Part shown: in pieces, positions 7,108 through 16,734 of the stretch | Numbering within the stretch: the stretch's first letter is position 1 | How the letters are laid out: each line of letters starts with the position of its first letter | DNA from: a bacterium | Lineage (GTDB): Bacteria > Moduliflexota > Moduliflexia > Moduliflexales > JAUQPW01 | DNA length: 64,000 nucleotides | NCBI GenBank assembly: GCA_030550175.1 | Contig: JAUQPW010000002.1 | Coordinates: 64,407 to 128,406, forward strand | Reading direction: 5' to 3' | Translations under genes and position numbers: made by a program | Notes under the pieces: generated by a model | What the model saw: the letters and a program-made list of their open reading frames with translations, nothing else | Databases searched by the model: none | What the model was told of the DNA's origin: nothing

Positions 7108-9249
7108 ATGAGAAAATCGGTGTATTTAAGTTTGGTAGGATTGGTAGTGTCAGGTTTCATCCTGGTAGGGCCATCCCTAAGGCTTGTTCCTTCGACGGGT
7201 TTAGAATCTGCCCCGGGTTTGTCAGCAGGACGAATGGGAAACTTATGGAAGGACGGCTTCCAGATAGGATTCTCGGAAGCCCTGGCAGACTGGCAGAGTA
7301 CTGCCCTGAGAGGAAATCCAACCGAGTGGCGGGTCAAAGCCTTTAAAATAGATTTGGTCCGGGATCAAATAGGGATCAGTGGGGACGTTCTGCGGCGAGA
7401 GGATACAGGCTGGATTCATATAGGCTCCAATCACTTAGAAGGGGGAGCCATTCGTTATGCGGTTCCGGTTGGAAGGCTGGATAAATCGGATATTTTAGAA
7501 GTCTGGATCGACGGTTACTCAGACAGTAGTAACCCCGACGTAGGTCCGACTATTCTCATAGGCGGTCGTAGCATTGGACAGGTAACCCGACGGGTTGGAG
7601 ATGCCTGGAAACCGAAGGTATTTCAATTTGCCGATGATCTGATCTATGGAGATTTAACGGAACCGTCTAATCGAAATGAGAGCTGGAGGATTCGCTACCC
7701 TTCAAACAAATATCAATCGGACCGAATTAATCGAGATCCCGGAAGTCTTGTGGGTCCGGATGGGCGACTTCCCATTGAAATTGCCATGACAGGAAGTGAT
7801 GCCTTTGTTATTAAGCGGGTAGAAGTGGATATTTACAAAAATATTACCGGAGGAGATTATGGATACAATCCCGAGATCCATATTGTGGATATTCATCCCA
7901 ATCCGGCTTACACCGGGGATTTTGTTACCCTGCATTTTAACAAGAATATTCCGGCGCTCGGAGTGGATCTGTATGTGATAGATCCCGATGGCATTGAACA
8001 ATTAAAGGCGAGGAATCCGAATTTAACCGCCAACTCTATCAGTTTTTTAGCTTCAGGGGCTCCTTTCTTTAAATCCGGACTTTATAGGGCTCGGGTGGTT
8101 TTCCGTTCTGGTTCTAAAACCATGTCGGATATGGATAGTTTCTACTTTTACACCCGTCCTACCCCTCCTTATTCAGAATCTCCACAGGCCTATGCGGAGC
8201 CTCCAAGGCCACCTTACGAGGGTCCTCCTCCCTTTGCAGTGCCTCCCCCGCCGTCTTCTGAAAGACCTCCGGAGGCTTTTACAGAACCTCCGGTACCGTC
8301 TTACGGGAGATCCCCTCAGACCTTTGTACCCCCTCCTGCTCAACCCTACAGGAGGCCTCCAGCCCCTCCGGGAGAACCCCCTGAAATTTATACCGCCCCA
8401 CCTTTGCAGCCCGATTATGAAGTTCCACCGCCGGATATGCGGTTAGCCCCTGTACCCAGAGGGAATTATACCATTCAGGTCGCAGCGAACCGAACCCACT
8501 ATAACGCCGTAAAACTGCAAGATCGATTGAAAAGAAGAGGGTATCCGGCCTATATCTCAGAAATTTATGTCCCCGGACTGGGTCATTTCTTCCGGGTGAG
8601 GGTAGGTACCTATCCCGATCGATTGAGTGCAGAAAGAGAAGCCTATAACCTTCGGGTGCTGGAAGGATTAGAAACCTGGATTACGCGGGATGAACCCTAC
8701 TGGAGGGAAACCCATTGGTCTACTCCTCCGGATTCTAAACCCTTTGAGTTGGCAAAACCTGTCGGTTATGGGAAGACAGAATCTTTTTCCAACAGTGGAT
8801 TTTCTGATCGCAGATCTTCCACCGGAAACAGTCCTTCCCCTCTGACACGGGCAGATCTTAAATCTACCCGTACCTCTACGCAACCCGCAACGAATTCCCC
8901 CTCTTCATCAACCCCCTTGATCCCTGAGAAGCCATCCAAATCGGATGTCAAGGCGAGTCTAAAATCGATGCCAGCCGCTGAGGCCACTCCTAAAACAACC
9001 TCTAAAACAGAAGCTACTTCGGCTGCAGCGAAGTCCGGTGAAAATGAGATCGAAGAGACGGTTTGGAATGCTTTGATTAAACGAAGTATTCCAGGATATT
9101 CCTATCAGGTTAAAAATATAAACGTGACCGGTGAGCAGGCAGAGGTATTGGTGGTCGAGGAATCCAAAAAGGGAGAATTAAAGAATATCCATTATGCCCT
9201 TGAAAAAAAAGCTGGCAAATGGTTCGTTCGATCGGTTGCCAATGATTAA
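7108..9249 (+). CDS. Large secreted SPOR-domain protein of unknown function
   Basis: A 713-aa protein with an N-terminal signal peptide or anchor (hydrophobic residues 5-25). Residues about 90-345 form an unrecognised beta-rich region. Residues about 349-445 are strongly proline-rich, with repeated PPxPY-like blocks. A SPOR domain follows (about 450-527; NYTIQVAANRTHYNAV, FRVRVGTYPD), a fold known to bind denuded peptidoglycan at division sites. A Ser/Thr/Lys-rich linker (about 540-650) leads to a small alpha-beta C-terminal domain (about 655-713). The start has AAAGGAGG 4-11 nt upstream. The SPOR domain suggests a periplasmic cell-wall role; the rest is not recognised. It lies 35 nt before lptD. 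Confidence 0.75.
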   Translation: MRKSVYLSLVGLVVSGFILVGPSLRLVPSTGLESAPGLSAGRMGNLWKDGFQIGFSEALADWQSTALRGNPTEWRVKAFKIDLVRDQIGISGDVLRREDTGWIHIGSNHLEGGAIRYAVPVGRLDKSDILEVWIDGYSDSSNPDVGPTILIGGRSIGQVTRRVGDAWKPKVFQFADDLIYGDLTEPSNRNESWRIRYPSNKYQSDRINRDPGSLVGPDGRLPIEIAMTGSDAFVIKRVEVDIYKNITGGDYGYNPEIHIVDIHPNPAYTGDFVTLHFNKNIPALGVDLYVIDPDGIEQLKARNPNLTANSISFLASGAPFFKSGLYRARVVFRSGSKTMSDMDSFYFYTRPTPPYSESPQAYAEPPRPPYEGPPPFAVPPPPSSERPPEAFTEPPVPSYGRSPQTFVPPPAQPYRRPPAPPGEPPEIYTAPPLQPDYEVPPPDMRLAPVPRGNYTIQVAANRTHYNAVKLQDRLKRRGYPAYISEIYVPGLGHFFRVRVGTYPDRLSAEREAYNLRVLEGLETWITRDEPYWRETHWSTPPDSKPFELAKPVGYGKTESFSNSGFSDRRSSTGNSPSPLTRADLKSTRTSTQPATNSPSSSTPLIPEKPSKSDVKASLKSMPAAEATPKTTSKTEATSAAAKSGENEIEETVWNALIKRSIPGYSYQVKNINVTGEQAEVLVVEESKKGELKNIHYALEKKAGKWFVRSVAND

Positions 9250-9284
9250 TTTTCCAATCGTGAGCGAAGTGAGGGATAAGATAA

Positions 9285-11537
9285 ATGCGGATTTTGATTT
9301 TAAGTTTTTTAGTTATATTCACTGTAAACGATCTGTTCTTTCATTCGGTTGCAGCCCAGACCAGTTCGGTTGTAACCCCATCGAATACCTCCCGTCAGGA
9401 TCGATTCAAAATTATACCCAATGAACCTTTAACCATCAACGCCGAATCCTTAGAGAAAGATGTTGAAACGGGCCTCTATATTATGGAAGGGGATGTAGAT
9501 ATAAAGTATCGAGATATCCGATTACGCGCAGATCGGGTAGAATTAAATGAGGAGACGGGAGATATGGTGGCCATTGGAGAGGTGGTCTATTCCGAAGGAA
9601 GTGATGTCTTGCGGGCAGAACGACTTGAATTTAACATTAATTCTGAATTGGGGATTGTTTATAAAGGAGATGCCGTAATTCAGCCAGATCAATATATTAC
9701 CGGTGAACGGATAGAGAAAATTGGAGAGAAATCCTTTAAAATCGATCGTGGAAGTTTCACAGCCTGCAGTTCTTTTCTTCCTTTTTGGAAGTTTAAAAGC
9801 TCCCAGGCCACTATCCATAAGGGAGATTACTTCATAGGCCGAAATATCTTGCTGTTTATCCAGGGTATTCCCATTTTGTTTACCCCTTATCTGATTTTTC
9901 CTATCAAGGAAGAACGTCAGACAGGCTTTTTGGTTCCTGATATCGGGTCCAGTCGAAGTAAGGGCTTTCACCTGGGTAATACCTTCTTTTGGGCCATCAA
10001 TGAAGGCCAGGACCTTTCTTTAACCCACAACTTTTACGATATCCGGGGTCATGAGCTGGAGTTGGATTATCGCTATATTTATAATGAGAATACCCGGGGA
10101 AGTTTCCTGGGTCGTGTGATAAGAGATCGTGTAGAGCATTCGGATAGAGGGGATTTACGATTCAGTCATCGTCAGACCCTCCCCCTGGATTTTGAAACCC
10201 TGGCCAATGTGAACTTGGTTTCGGATCGAACCTTCCTTCGGGACTTTGATGATAGACTGGATGAACGGACCCGACAGAGCCTTACGTCCGATGTTTCTTT
10301 CACCAAACGCTTTGGACAAAATAATCTGGTAAGAATTCTTTTTGATCGTCTGGAAAATGTCGTACCGGCAAACGTTAATCCATCCAGTATCAGCCAGCAG
10401 ACCGATTATCGATTACCCGAGATACGATTCAGTAGTTTTAATCAGAGACTTTTTGATTCCCCAGTCTTTTTTCAGCAATACACGGTTTTCTCCACCATCC
10501 GTCGGGATGTTAACGATAAAACTCAACTGGAGTTCTCCCGGTTAGATATCAATCCTACCATCTCGATCCCTCTTAAAACTCTGGGAAGGGCTTTAACCCT
10601 GACGCCCAAATTGAATTACCGGGAAACTCTCTATACCGATGATATCATTACGGCAGCAAACCCGGATATTAAAAGTAATCCGGTCGATCGGAGTCAGTTT
10701 GGCTTCAGCCTGGATTTGAACGGTCCCAGATTTGATAAAATCTTCGATCGGGGTGAGGATAAATCCATTACCAAGATTAAACATTTGATCGAGCCTTCCC
10801 TCACTTATAATTTTATTCAAAACACCGATCAAAGCAATTTACCCAGCTTTGACAGCATCGACCGGATCAGTCAACAAAATCAGCTTACGTATGCTTTAAC
10901 AAATCGGTTGTTGGCCAGAAGAAAAATCAAGCCTAAGGAGGAAGAGACTGGTGTTTCAACAACATCTGCAACCACCTCTTCCACCTCAGATTCTGAGTCG
11001 AAACCTCAATTTGAAACAAAAGAATTCGTCTCTTTACAGCTTTCACAAAGCGTTAACTTTACCCAACCGGATTTTAGATTATCCAACATCATCGGAACCC
11101 TCCAGGTTTTTCCCGGCAGCTCGAATCGGCTTCAATTCACGGCGAGTTATGATGTCTATGTTAATGCCTTTGTTGGATCCGGTGTGGATCTCTACACTAA
11201 CTACAAGGATAAATTTAATCTGGCCGTGCTATGGCGACGAAATTTGGTAGTAGATCGGGTTGCAAATTCTGTGATAGATGAGACCCAATTCTTAGATCTT
11301 CAAGCGGGAGTTAAATTGTGGAATACGTTGGGTATCCAGTACCGGACCCGATTCAACATAGAAGATCAGGATCGGGTGGAAGATACACTGCAACTGGCTT
11401 ATAATGGTCAGTGTTGGAATCTCATTTCTGAATTTACCCAACAGGATATTGCGACCGGTACCATTACCTCAGATCGGCGATTCATCGTAACTTTGGAATT
11501 TAAACATCTGGGAAGAATTGGATCACTCAGATTTTAA
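9285..11537 (+). CDS. lptD: LPS-assembly outer-membrane protein LptD
   Basis: A 750-aa outer-membrane barrel that, with LptE, inserts lipopolysaccharide into the outer leaflet. A signal peptide ends near VAAQ. The periplasmic OstA/LptA-like jellyroll occupies residues about 45-170, with the repeating GDVDIKYRDIRLRADRVELN pattern. The conserved LptD entry region follows (PFWKF, PILFTPYLIFPIK, RQTGFLVPDIGSS), then a long aromatic-rich barrel domain to the end, which closes with a strand resembling a BAM signal. Length is normal. An insertion of Ser/Thr/Glu residues near 548-570 looks like a flexible loop. It shows the organism is a diderm that makes LPS. Confidence 0.92.
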   Translation: MRILILSFLVIFTVNDLFFHSVAAQTSSVVTPSNTSRQDRFKIIPNEPLTINAESLEKDVETGLYIMEGDVDIKYRDIRLRADRVELNEETGDMVAIGEVVYSEGSDVLRAERLEFNINSELGIVYKGDAVIQPDQYITGERIEKIGEKSFKIDRGSFTACSSFLPFWKFKSSQATIHKGDYFIGRNILLFIQGIPILFTPYLIFPIKEERQTGFLVPDIGSSRSKGFHLGNTFFWAINEGQDLSLTHNFYDIRGHELELDYRYIYNENTRGSFLGRVIRDRVEHSDRGDLRFSHRQTLPLDFETLANVNLVSDRTFLRDFDDRLDERTRQSLTSDVSFTKRFGQNNLVRILFDRLENVVPANVNPSSISQQTDYRLPEIRFSSFNQRLFDSPVFFQQYTVFSTIRRDVNDKTQLEFSRLDINPTISIPLKTLGRALTLTPKLNYRETLYTDDIITAANPDIKSNPVDRSQFGFSLDLNGPRFDKIFDRGEDKSITKIKHLIEPSLTYNFIQNTDQSNLPSFDSIDRISQQNQLTYALTNRLLARRKIKPKEEETGVSTTSATTSSTSDSESKPQFETKEFVSLQLSQSVNFTQPDFRLSNIIGTLQVFPGSSNRLQFTASYDVYVNAFVGSGVDLYTNYKDKFNLAVLWRRNLVVDRVANSVIDETQFLDLQAGVKLWNTLGIQYRTRFNIEDQDRVEDTLQLAYNGQCWNLISEFTQQDIATGTITSDRRFIVTLEFKHLGRIGSLRF

Positions 11538-11540
11538 GGA

Positions 11541-11750
11541 GTCTGGGAGTATAGGGGTGTGGGAGTGTGGGAGTATGGAAGTGTGGAAGTAGGGGAGTGT
11601 GGGGGTATGGGAGTATGGAGGTGTGGAAGTGCGGGAGTATGGGAGTGCGGAAGTGTGGGAGAAATTTTTCATATTTCCATACCTCCATATTCCCTTACTC
11701 CCATACTCCCACACCCTTATACCTCCACACTTCCACACTTCCACACTTTC
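11541..11750. repeat. Octamer-array inverted repeat R2
   Basis: The largest octamer array of the window. The left arm (11541-11660) contains about a dozen consecutive GGRRGTRY units; the right arm (11671-11750) is the C-rich counterpart. It begins just after the lptD stop and ends about 10 nt before the next start codon. Reading frames run through the array and falsely extend the next gene upstream. Confidence 0.92.
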
Positions 11751-11759
11751 TATCCTTCT

Positions 11760-12836
11760 ATGAAAGGTTTAATCCTCAGTGGTGGTAAGGGGACCCGGCT
11801 ACGGCCTATTACCCATACTAGTGCGAAACAGTTGGTTCCTGTAGCCAATAAACCGGTTCTGTTCTATGGGATAGAGGCTATTCGGGATGCTGGAATCACA
11901 GATATCGGTATCGTAGTAGGAGATACAAAAAATGAAATTATAGCAGCGGTAGGAGATGGTTCTAAATGGGGCGTACAGATTACCTATATCGAACAAGAGG
12001 CTCCTTTAGGACTGGCCCACGCAGTCCTTATTTCAGAGGAATTTATTAAGGGGGATTGTTTTGTCATGTATTTAGGAGATAACCTGATCAAAGATGGAAT
12101 CTCCAGCCTGGTGGATGAATTCAGGAAGAATAGTTCCCGTTCTTCCTTTGGCTCTCAGATTCTTCTGGCCGAGGTCTCCAATCCTCAGCAATTCGGTGTT
12201 GCAGAGTTAGAAAATGGGCGTGTGGTAAGACTTGTGGAGAAACCCCAACACCCCAAAAGTAATCTGGCCCTTGTGGGAGTTTATATGTTTAACCCCCCTA
12301 TTTTTGAAGCCGTTAAACAGATCAAGCCGAGTTTTCGCAATGAGCTTGAGATTACCGATGCCATTCAGTATCTCATCGATAAGGGGTATGAGGTTCATCC
12401 TTATCTAGTTAAAGGCTGGTGGAAGGATACGGGAAAATTAGAAGACCTTTTGGAAGCGAATCGCATCGTTTTAGATACCTTTGAGAGTAAGAATGAAGGC
12501 TATATCGATAGTAGCTCTGAAGTTTACGGTAAGGTGGTGATTTCTAAGGGAGCTGAAATTATAAACAGCACGATTCGAGGTCCGGCCATTATTGGAGAGA
12601 ATTCTAAAATTATTAATTCCTATATAGGGCCTTTTACTTCCATTCATTATAACGTTCTTGTCAAGAACAGCGAAATCGAACATAGTATTTTGCTGGAAAA
12701 TAGTACTATTTCCGATATCAATGCCCGCATCGAAGACAGTCTCATAGGTAAGAATGTCGAGGTGCGCAAATCCTCCTCGAAACCCAGGGCTTATCGGTTT
12801 ATGTTGGGGGATAATAGCTTAGTAGGTGTTTTATAA
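11760..12836 (+). CDS. Long-form glucose-1-phosphate thymidylyltransferase / sugar nucleotidyltransferase
   Basis: A 358-aa enzyme joining a sugar-1-phosphate to a nucleotide. The nucleotide-binding signature GGKGTRLRP is at residues 8-16, followed by SAKQLVPVANKP and the metal-binding YLGDNL. Residues about 245-350 form a left-handed beta-helix (repeats such as AEIINSTIRGPAIIGENSKI). This marks the long RmlA group of about 355 residues found in rhamnose and antibiotic sugar pathways. The ATG at 11760 is chosen because anything upstream is octamer repeat. No other dTDP-sugar genes are adjacent, so the final product is not fixed. Confidence 0.88.
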   Translation: MKGLILSGGKGTRLRPITHTSAKQLVPVANKPVLFYGIEAIRDAGITDIGIVVGDTKNEIIAAVGDGSKWGVQITYIEQEAPLGLAHAVLISEEFIKGDCFVMYLGDNLIKDGISSLVDEFRKNSSRSSFGSQILLAEVSNPQQFGVAELENGRVVRLVEKPQHPKSNLALVGVYMFNPPIFEAVKQIKPSFRNELEITDAIQYLIDKGYEVHPYLVKGWWKDTGKLEDLLEANRIVLDTFESKNEGYIDSSSEVYGKVVISKGAEIINSTIRGPAIIGENSKIINSYIGPFTSIHYNVLVKNSEIEHSILLENSTISDINARIEDSLIGKNVEVRKSSSKPRAYRFMLGDNSLVGVL

Positions 12837-12879
12837 TTTTGTCCATTGATCGTTGTCTGTGGGACAGAATAACCCTAAA

Positions 12880-12970
12880 TGGAAGTAGGGGGGTATGGAA
12901 GTATGGGAGTATGGAAGTATATTCTCCCTCCCACACTTCCACACTCCCATACTTCCACAACCCCTCCCAT
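12880..12970. repeat. Octamer-array inverted repeat R3
   Basis: G-rich arm 12880-12920 (GGAAGTAG, GGGAGTAT, GGAAGTAT units) and C-rich arm 12924-12970. Same design as R1 and R2, between the nucleotidyltransferase and the GH99-like gene. Confidence 0.88.
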
Positions 12971-13008
12971 CCACCGGGAAGGGAAGCTAAGGGGTGGGGA
13001 ACGGACAA

Positions 13009-14352
13009 ATGAAGAAAATTATCTTAATCTTCCTGGTAGGAATTTTAAGCACCTTAGCAAGCTGCAGTCATATCCCCTTTTTTGATGGCGATGATAACCA
13101 TGATTCAAACCCCCCCCCAACGCCCCCTCCCAAATACGAGATTCCGAAAGTTTTTGCTTTTTACTTTCATTATTTTCGGAATGATAGTGGTGGATTTGCC
13201 CAATGGTTCTATCCGGGTAAGGATCCAAGACGAATCAAAGGCCCCGAAGGCTGGCGCAGGGATATCTGGATAGGAGCTCCAGGGGACTATCCTTACATAG
13301 GTCCTTACGATAGTACAGATCCGGAAGTACTCAGATGGCAAATTCGTGCAGCCAAGGCAGCAGGCCTTGAAGGATTTTTCCTGTACATGAACGACTGGGT
13401 AACCGAGCAGAATGTAACCAGCAAGCTCCTGGATGTAGCCTATGAGGAAAATTTCAAGATCGCCTTTGTAGATCATTTTACGGCCTTGGGTTCGGTTCGA
13501 GGTATTAAAGATGGAAGACCCCAACCCCTCATTTCCCATAAATACGATGCCGTTGAAGAAATAGCAAATCGGATCCGTCGTGAAGGAGTTCATCCCGGTA
13601 TTTTTACTCCCCAACCTTCTCGTAGACCTTCTGTTCGAGGTACTACGCAGGAGGCTGCCAACCGAATTGCCACCATGCTTAACCTTTGGAAAGGTCATGG
13701 GGCCTACCTCCGGTTCGGTGGAAGACCAGTCATTGTTATTCCCTACTTTGATGTGGCCTTAACTCCTGCCATATTTAAAGAACTGGTCGATGGTGTCAAA
13801 GCACAGGTTAACGAACCTATCTATGTGATTGCCATGGTGGCTCAGGTTTATTTCTACTTTATTCCAGATGCTGTATTCGGAAGTCCTATTACCCAAGAAT
13901 GGGCAAATACCGGAGTCGATTGCTTCACCCACTGGACTCCTAACGGCATGGTTACTGCAGAGCAGAGTAAACGAATTCAAGTCGATCAATTCGCCGTGAA
14001 TGATTCTCGTAAATGGAAAAAAGATTCCATGATTCCCATTATGCCGGGCTTTAATGATGATGAATGGCGACCCGGGGACTCTCCAGCTCCAACCAGTCCC
14101 CGGGCTGGTGGATTAAACTGGGAAAATCAAATTGCTGCCGCATTGACGGCCCGGCCGGATTATATCGTCATTCAAGCCTGGAATGAATGGCATGAAGGTT
14201 CTCAGATTGAGGCTTCCACCTCTTACACGGAGCCTTATCTTTATCTGAAACTTTTAGCCCAAAAACTCGGAATTCCCTTCGTAGATCCCCCTTTACCTCC
14301 CGCCCGAAGCATCGACCCGCTTCGGATTCCTTTTATCCCAGGAGTGTCGTGA
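13009..14352 (+). CDS. GH99-like lipoprotein (glycoside hydrolase family 71/99 fold)
   Basis: A 447-aa predicted lipoprotein: MKKIILIFLVGILSTLASC gives a lipobox with Cys19, followed by a Pro/Asp-rich linker. The catalytic-type barrel starts near residue 45 (KVFAFYFHYF). Near residue 390 it carries WNEWHEGSQIEAS, which matches the two-glutamate active-site motif of GH99 endo-alpha-mannosidases and the WbsX-like proteins of polysaccharide loci. The ATG at 13009 is preferred to one at 12994, as it begins the signal peptide cleanly. Activity on an alpha-linked surface glycan is inferred from the motif; substrate is unknown. It ends 24 nt before the convergent permease gene. Confidence 0.78.
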   Translation: MKKIILIFLVGILSTLASCSHIPFFDGDDNHDSNPPPTPPPKYEIPKVFAFYFHYFRNDSGGFAQWFYPGKDPRRIKGPEGWRRDIWIGAPGDYPYIGPYDSTDPEVLRWQIRAAKAAGLEGFFLYMNDWVTEQNVTSKLLDVAYEENFKIAFVDHFTALGSVRGIKDGRPQPLISHKYDAVEEIANRIRREGVHPGIFTPQPSRRPSVRGTTQEAANRIATMLNLWKGHGAYLRFGGRPVIVIPYFDVALTPAIFKELVDGVKAQVNEPIYVIAMVAQVYFYFIPDAVFGSPITQEWANTGVDCFTHWTPNGMVTAEQSKRIQVDQFAVNDSRKWKKDSMIPIMPGFNDDEWRPGDSPAPTSPRAGGLNWENQIAAALTARPDYIVIQAWNEWHEGSQIEASTSYTEPYLYLKLLAQKLGIPFVDPPLPPARSIDPLRIPFIPGVS

Positions 14353-14376
14353 ATAAGAATAGATTATACCCCCTTT

Positions 14377-15327
14377 CTACTTTAACCTGGGGTCGAGCAC
14401 ATCCCGTAATCCATCTCCTAAGAGATTAAATCCCAACGTGGAGAGGAAAATAGCTAATCCGGGGAAGGTGATAACCCACCAGGCCCGGAGAATCAGGATT
14501 CTGGCCTGATTGAGCATGGCCCCCCATTCCGGGGTAGGAGGTTGGGCCCCTAAACCCAGGAAGCTTAATCCGGCTGCTTCTACAATGGCCGTAGCGAAGC
14601 CCAGGGTAGTTTTAACCAAAATCGGTGCAAAGCAATTGGGCAGAATGGTAAGGAGGAGGATTCTCAAGTCCCGGGCACCCAGGGACCTGGCTGCCTGAAC
14701 ATATTCCCGATGACGTTCTACCAACACCGAAGCCCTTACAATTCGGGCGTATTCCGGGATTCCTACGATCCCAATGGCAATCATGGCATTGAACAGGCCG
14801 GGGCCTAAAACTGCTACGATGAGAATCGCCAGTAGAATTCCCGGGAAAGCTAGGAGGAGGTCCATGAATCTCATGATGAGATGATCCAAGGCACCCGAAT
14901 AATATCCGGACAAAGTACCAAAAATAATCCCAAATCCCAGGGAAATACCTACCGAAACCAATCCAACTTGAAAAGAAATGCGGGCTCCATAAAGGATTCG
15001 GCTGAGGATATCCCTTCCAAAATCATCGGTTCCCAGAGGATGTTCCCAACTTCCCTTCAAGTCCCAAACAGGTGGCTTTAAGCGCCCGTACAGATCTTGG
15101 GCTAGTGGGTCATAAGGAGCCAGATAGGGAGCCAAAAGTGCAGAAGTCAGGAATAACAGGAGAAGAATTCCCCCGGCCAGTGCGGCTTTGTTTTTTTTGA
15201 AACGATACCAGGTTTTACGTGGGGAGGTAGAAGGGTATCGAAGTATCAGAGGTACTTCAGTACTCCCATACCATTCCTTTTCTCTTCTCCTTTTCTCTTT
15301 TTCATCCTTTAACTCGGGGGTCCACAT
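14377..15327 (-). CDS. dppC: Peptide/nickel-type ABC transporter permease, DppC/OppC family
   Basis: A 316-aa inner-membrane permease. The N-terminal OppC-type segment is a basic cytoplasmic stretch, a membrane helix at about 50-70 and then LAPYDPLAQD. Five further helices follow, and the cytoplasmic EAA-type loop is seen in EYARIVRASVLVERHREYVQAARSLG. The characteristic SFLGLGAQPPTPEWGAML follows. Its start lies 26 nt inside the end of the dppB gene, so the pair is translationally coupled. No ATPase or substrate-binding protein gene is nearby, so the transporter must be completed from elsewhere and the substrate cannot be assigned. Confidence 0.9.
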   Translation of the reverse strand: MWTPELKDEKEKRRREKEWYGSTEVPLILRYPSTSPRKTWYRFKKNKAALAGGILLLLFLTSALLAPYLAPYDPLAQDLYGRLKPPVWDLKGSWEHPLGTDDFGRDILSRILYGARISFQVGLVSVGISLGFGIIFGTLSGYYSGALDHLIMRFMDLLLAFPGILLAILIVAVLGPGLFNAMIAIGIVGIPEYARIVRASVLVERHREYVQAARSLGARDLRILLLTILPNCFAPILVKTTLGFATAIVEAAGLSFLGLGAQPPTPEWGAMLNQARILILRAWWVITFPGLAIFLSTLGFNLLGDGLRDVLDPRLK

Positions 15328-16303
15328 ATCTGTATAAAAGATCTACCAGAAGATTAATAAGCACAAAAGTTGTCGCCAGTAGCATGGCCCCACCCTGAAC
15401 GGCCGGAAAGTCTCGGGCTTGAACGGCGAGAACCAGCCATCGTCCCACTCCCGGCCAGGCAAATATGGTCTCGGTCAGAATGGCCCCACCCAGGAGAAAT
15501 CCTAACTGTAATCCGGTTACCGTGATGATAGGAATCAAAGCGTTACGAAGGGCATGCTTATAAATCACCCACCGCTCTGAAAGACCTTTGGCATAGGCAG
15601 TTCGGATGAACTCTTGCCCGAGAACTTCCAGCATACTGGAACGGGTCATGCGGGTGATGATGGATAGGGGGATGGTCCCCAGAGCAACGGCAGGGAGAAC
15701 CAAATGCCAGAGTGCATCCTTGAGAGCGGCCCAGTTCCCGGTCAGCAGGCTATCTACGATATAAAAATTGGTTATTGTCTGTAACGACAGTTGGGGATTG
15801 AGACGACCTGAGACCGGAAACCAACCCAGGTTAACGGAGAAAACGAGAATGAGAAGCAGCCCAAGCCAAAAAATGGGCATAGAGACCCCCATAAGGGCGC
15901 CGATCATGGTTCCATAATCCAGGAAAGAATACCGCCGGGTTGAAGAGATAATCCCGGCCAATATACCCAATGTTGTGGCAAAGATCATGCTGGCTATGGC
16001 TAACTCCATGGTGGCCGGAAATCGGTTCTTGATTTCTACAATGATTTTTTCCCGGGTTTTGATGGACCGTCCCAGGTCTCCTCGTAGAACCCCTTTCAAA
16101 AACCTTCCGTACTGAATATACCATGGTTTATCCAATCCCAATTCCCGACGAAGCTCTGCTAAAGCCTGTTCCGAAGCTCGTTCACCCAGCATAATCCGTG
16201 CGGGATCTCCCGGCGTTGCACGTAGGGTTAAAAAGACAAGAAAGGATATTCCCAGCAGGGTTGGGATGGAGGTAAGAAGGCGGTGGAGTATCTCTTGCAA
16301 CAT
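15302..16303 (-). CDS. dppB: Peptide/nickel-type ABC transporter permease, DppB/OppB family
   Basis: A 333-aa inner-membrane permease with six predicted helices. The N terminus (RLLTSIPTLLGISFLVFLTLRATPGDPAR) and the motif LGLDKPWYIQYGRFLKGVLRGDLG are diagnostic of the DppB/OppB group. The EAA-type loop near residue 225-250 reads EFIRTAYAKGLSERWVIYKHALRNALIP. It is the first gene of a two-gene unit with dppC and lies 39 nt after the zinc-ribbon gene, which may be cotranscribed. Substrate unknown. Confidence 0.9.
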   Translation of the reverse strand: MLQEILHRLLTSIPTLLGISFLVFLTLRATPGDPARIMLGERASEQALAELRRELGLDKPWYIQYGRFLKGVLRGDLGRSIKTREKIIVEIKNRFPATMELAIASMIFATTLGILAGIISSTRRYSFLDYGTMIGALMGVSMPIFWLGLLLILVFSVNLGWFPVSGRLNPQLSLQTITNFYIVDSLLTGNWAALKDALWHLVLPAVALGTIPLSIITRMTRSSMLEVLGQEFIRTAYAKGLSERWVIYKHALRNALIPIITVTGLQLGFLLGGAILTETIFAWPGVGRWLVLAVQARDFPAVQGGAMLLATTFVLINLLVDLLYRYVDPRVKG

Positions 16304-16342
16304 TTTCTAACTTCTTCAGGTATTCAACACGCCAGCTTTTAT

Positions 16343-16684
16343 CTATCGAGAATTCACCCTGGAGAAATCCAATTCCAACAACATATGACAGGAAGCACAG
16401 ACCAACTTATTTTCTAAAGCTTCATCTTCTGCAATGGAATAAACAACTAGATGATGGCAGCGCTCACAGGAGACTACCGGTCGTGAGAAGTCTACCTCGG
16501 TTTCTGGAAGATCCCCCAAGGATAACTCTTTCCCCAATGCCCGGGTGAAAGGCTCAAAGGTGGTGTAACAATTTGCACAGACATGGTTGAAACAACAGGA
16601 AGGGCTACAGGTATAAGCTACGTCCTGAGAATTACAGGCAGGACAGGAAATGGTAAGAGGAAGAAGTTTCATATTTCCGTCCAT
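16343..16684 (-). CDS. Small cysteine-rich (zinc-ribbon) protein, unknown function
   Basis: A 113-aa protein (109 aa if the second ATG at 16672 is used). Eleven cysteines are visible, mostly in CxxC pairs: CPAC near residue 14, a cluster CSPSCCFNHVCANC near 26-39, CERC near 74 and CASC near 96. This suggests two zinc ribbons, possibly for metal or nucleic-acid binding. No family was recognised. It lies directly upstream of dppB on the same strand, which is the only clue to a role. Confidence 0.6.
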   Translation of the reverse strand: MDGNMKLLPLTISCPACNSQDVAYTCSPSCCFNHVCANCYTTFEPFTRALGKELSLGDLPETEVDFSRPVVSCERCHHLVVYSIAEDEALENKLVCASCHMLLELDFSRVNSR

Positions 16685-16734
16685 TGACCGTTGTCCGCCG
16701 TATTTTAGTTTTTAATCGGGAATCCTTCAAAACA

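Noticed and set aside
11559..11759. N-terminal extension of the nucleotidyltransferase
   Set aside because: The extra residues translate octamer repeat DNA; the family starts at the ATG at 11760.
14377..16303. Complete dipeptide transporter operon
   Set aside because: Only the two permease genes are present; no binding protein or ATPase genes adjoin.
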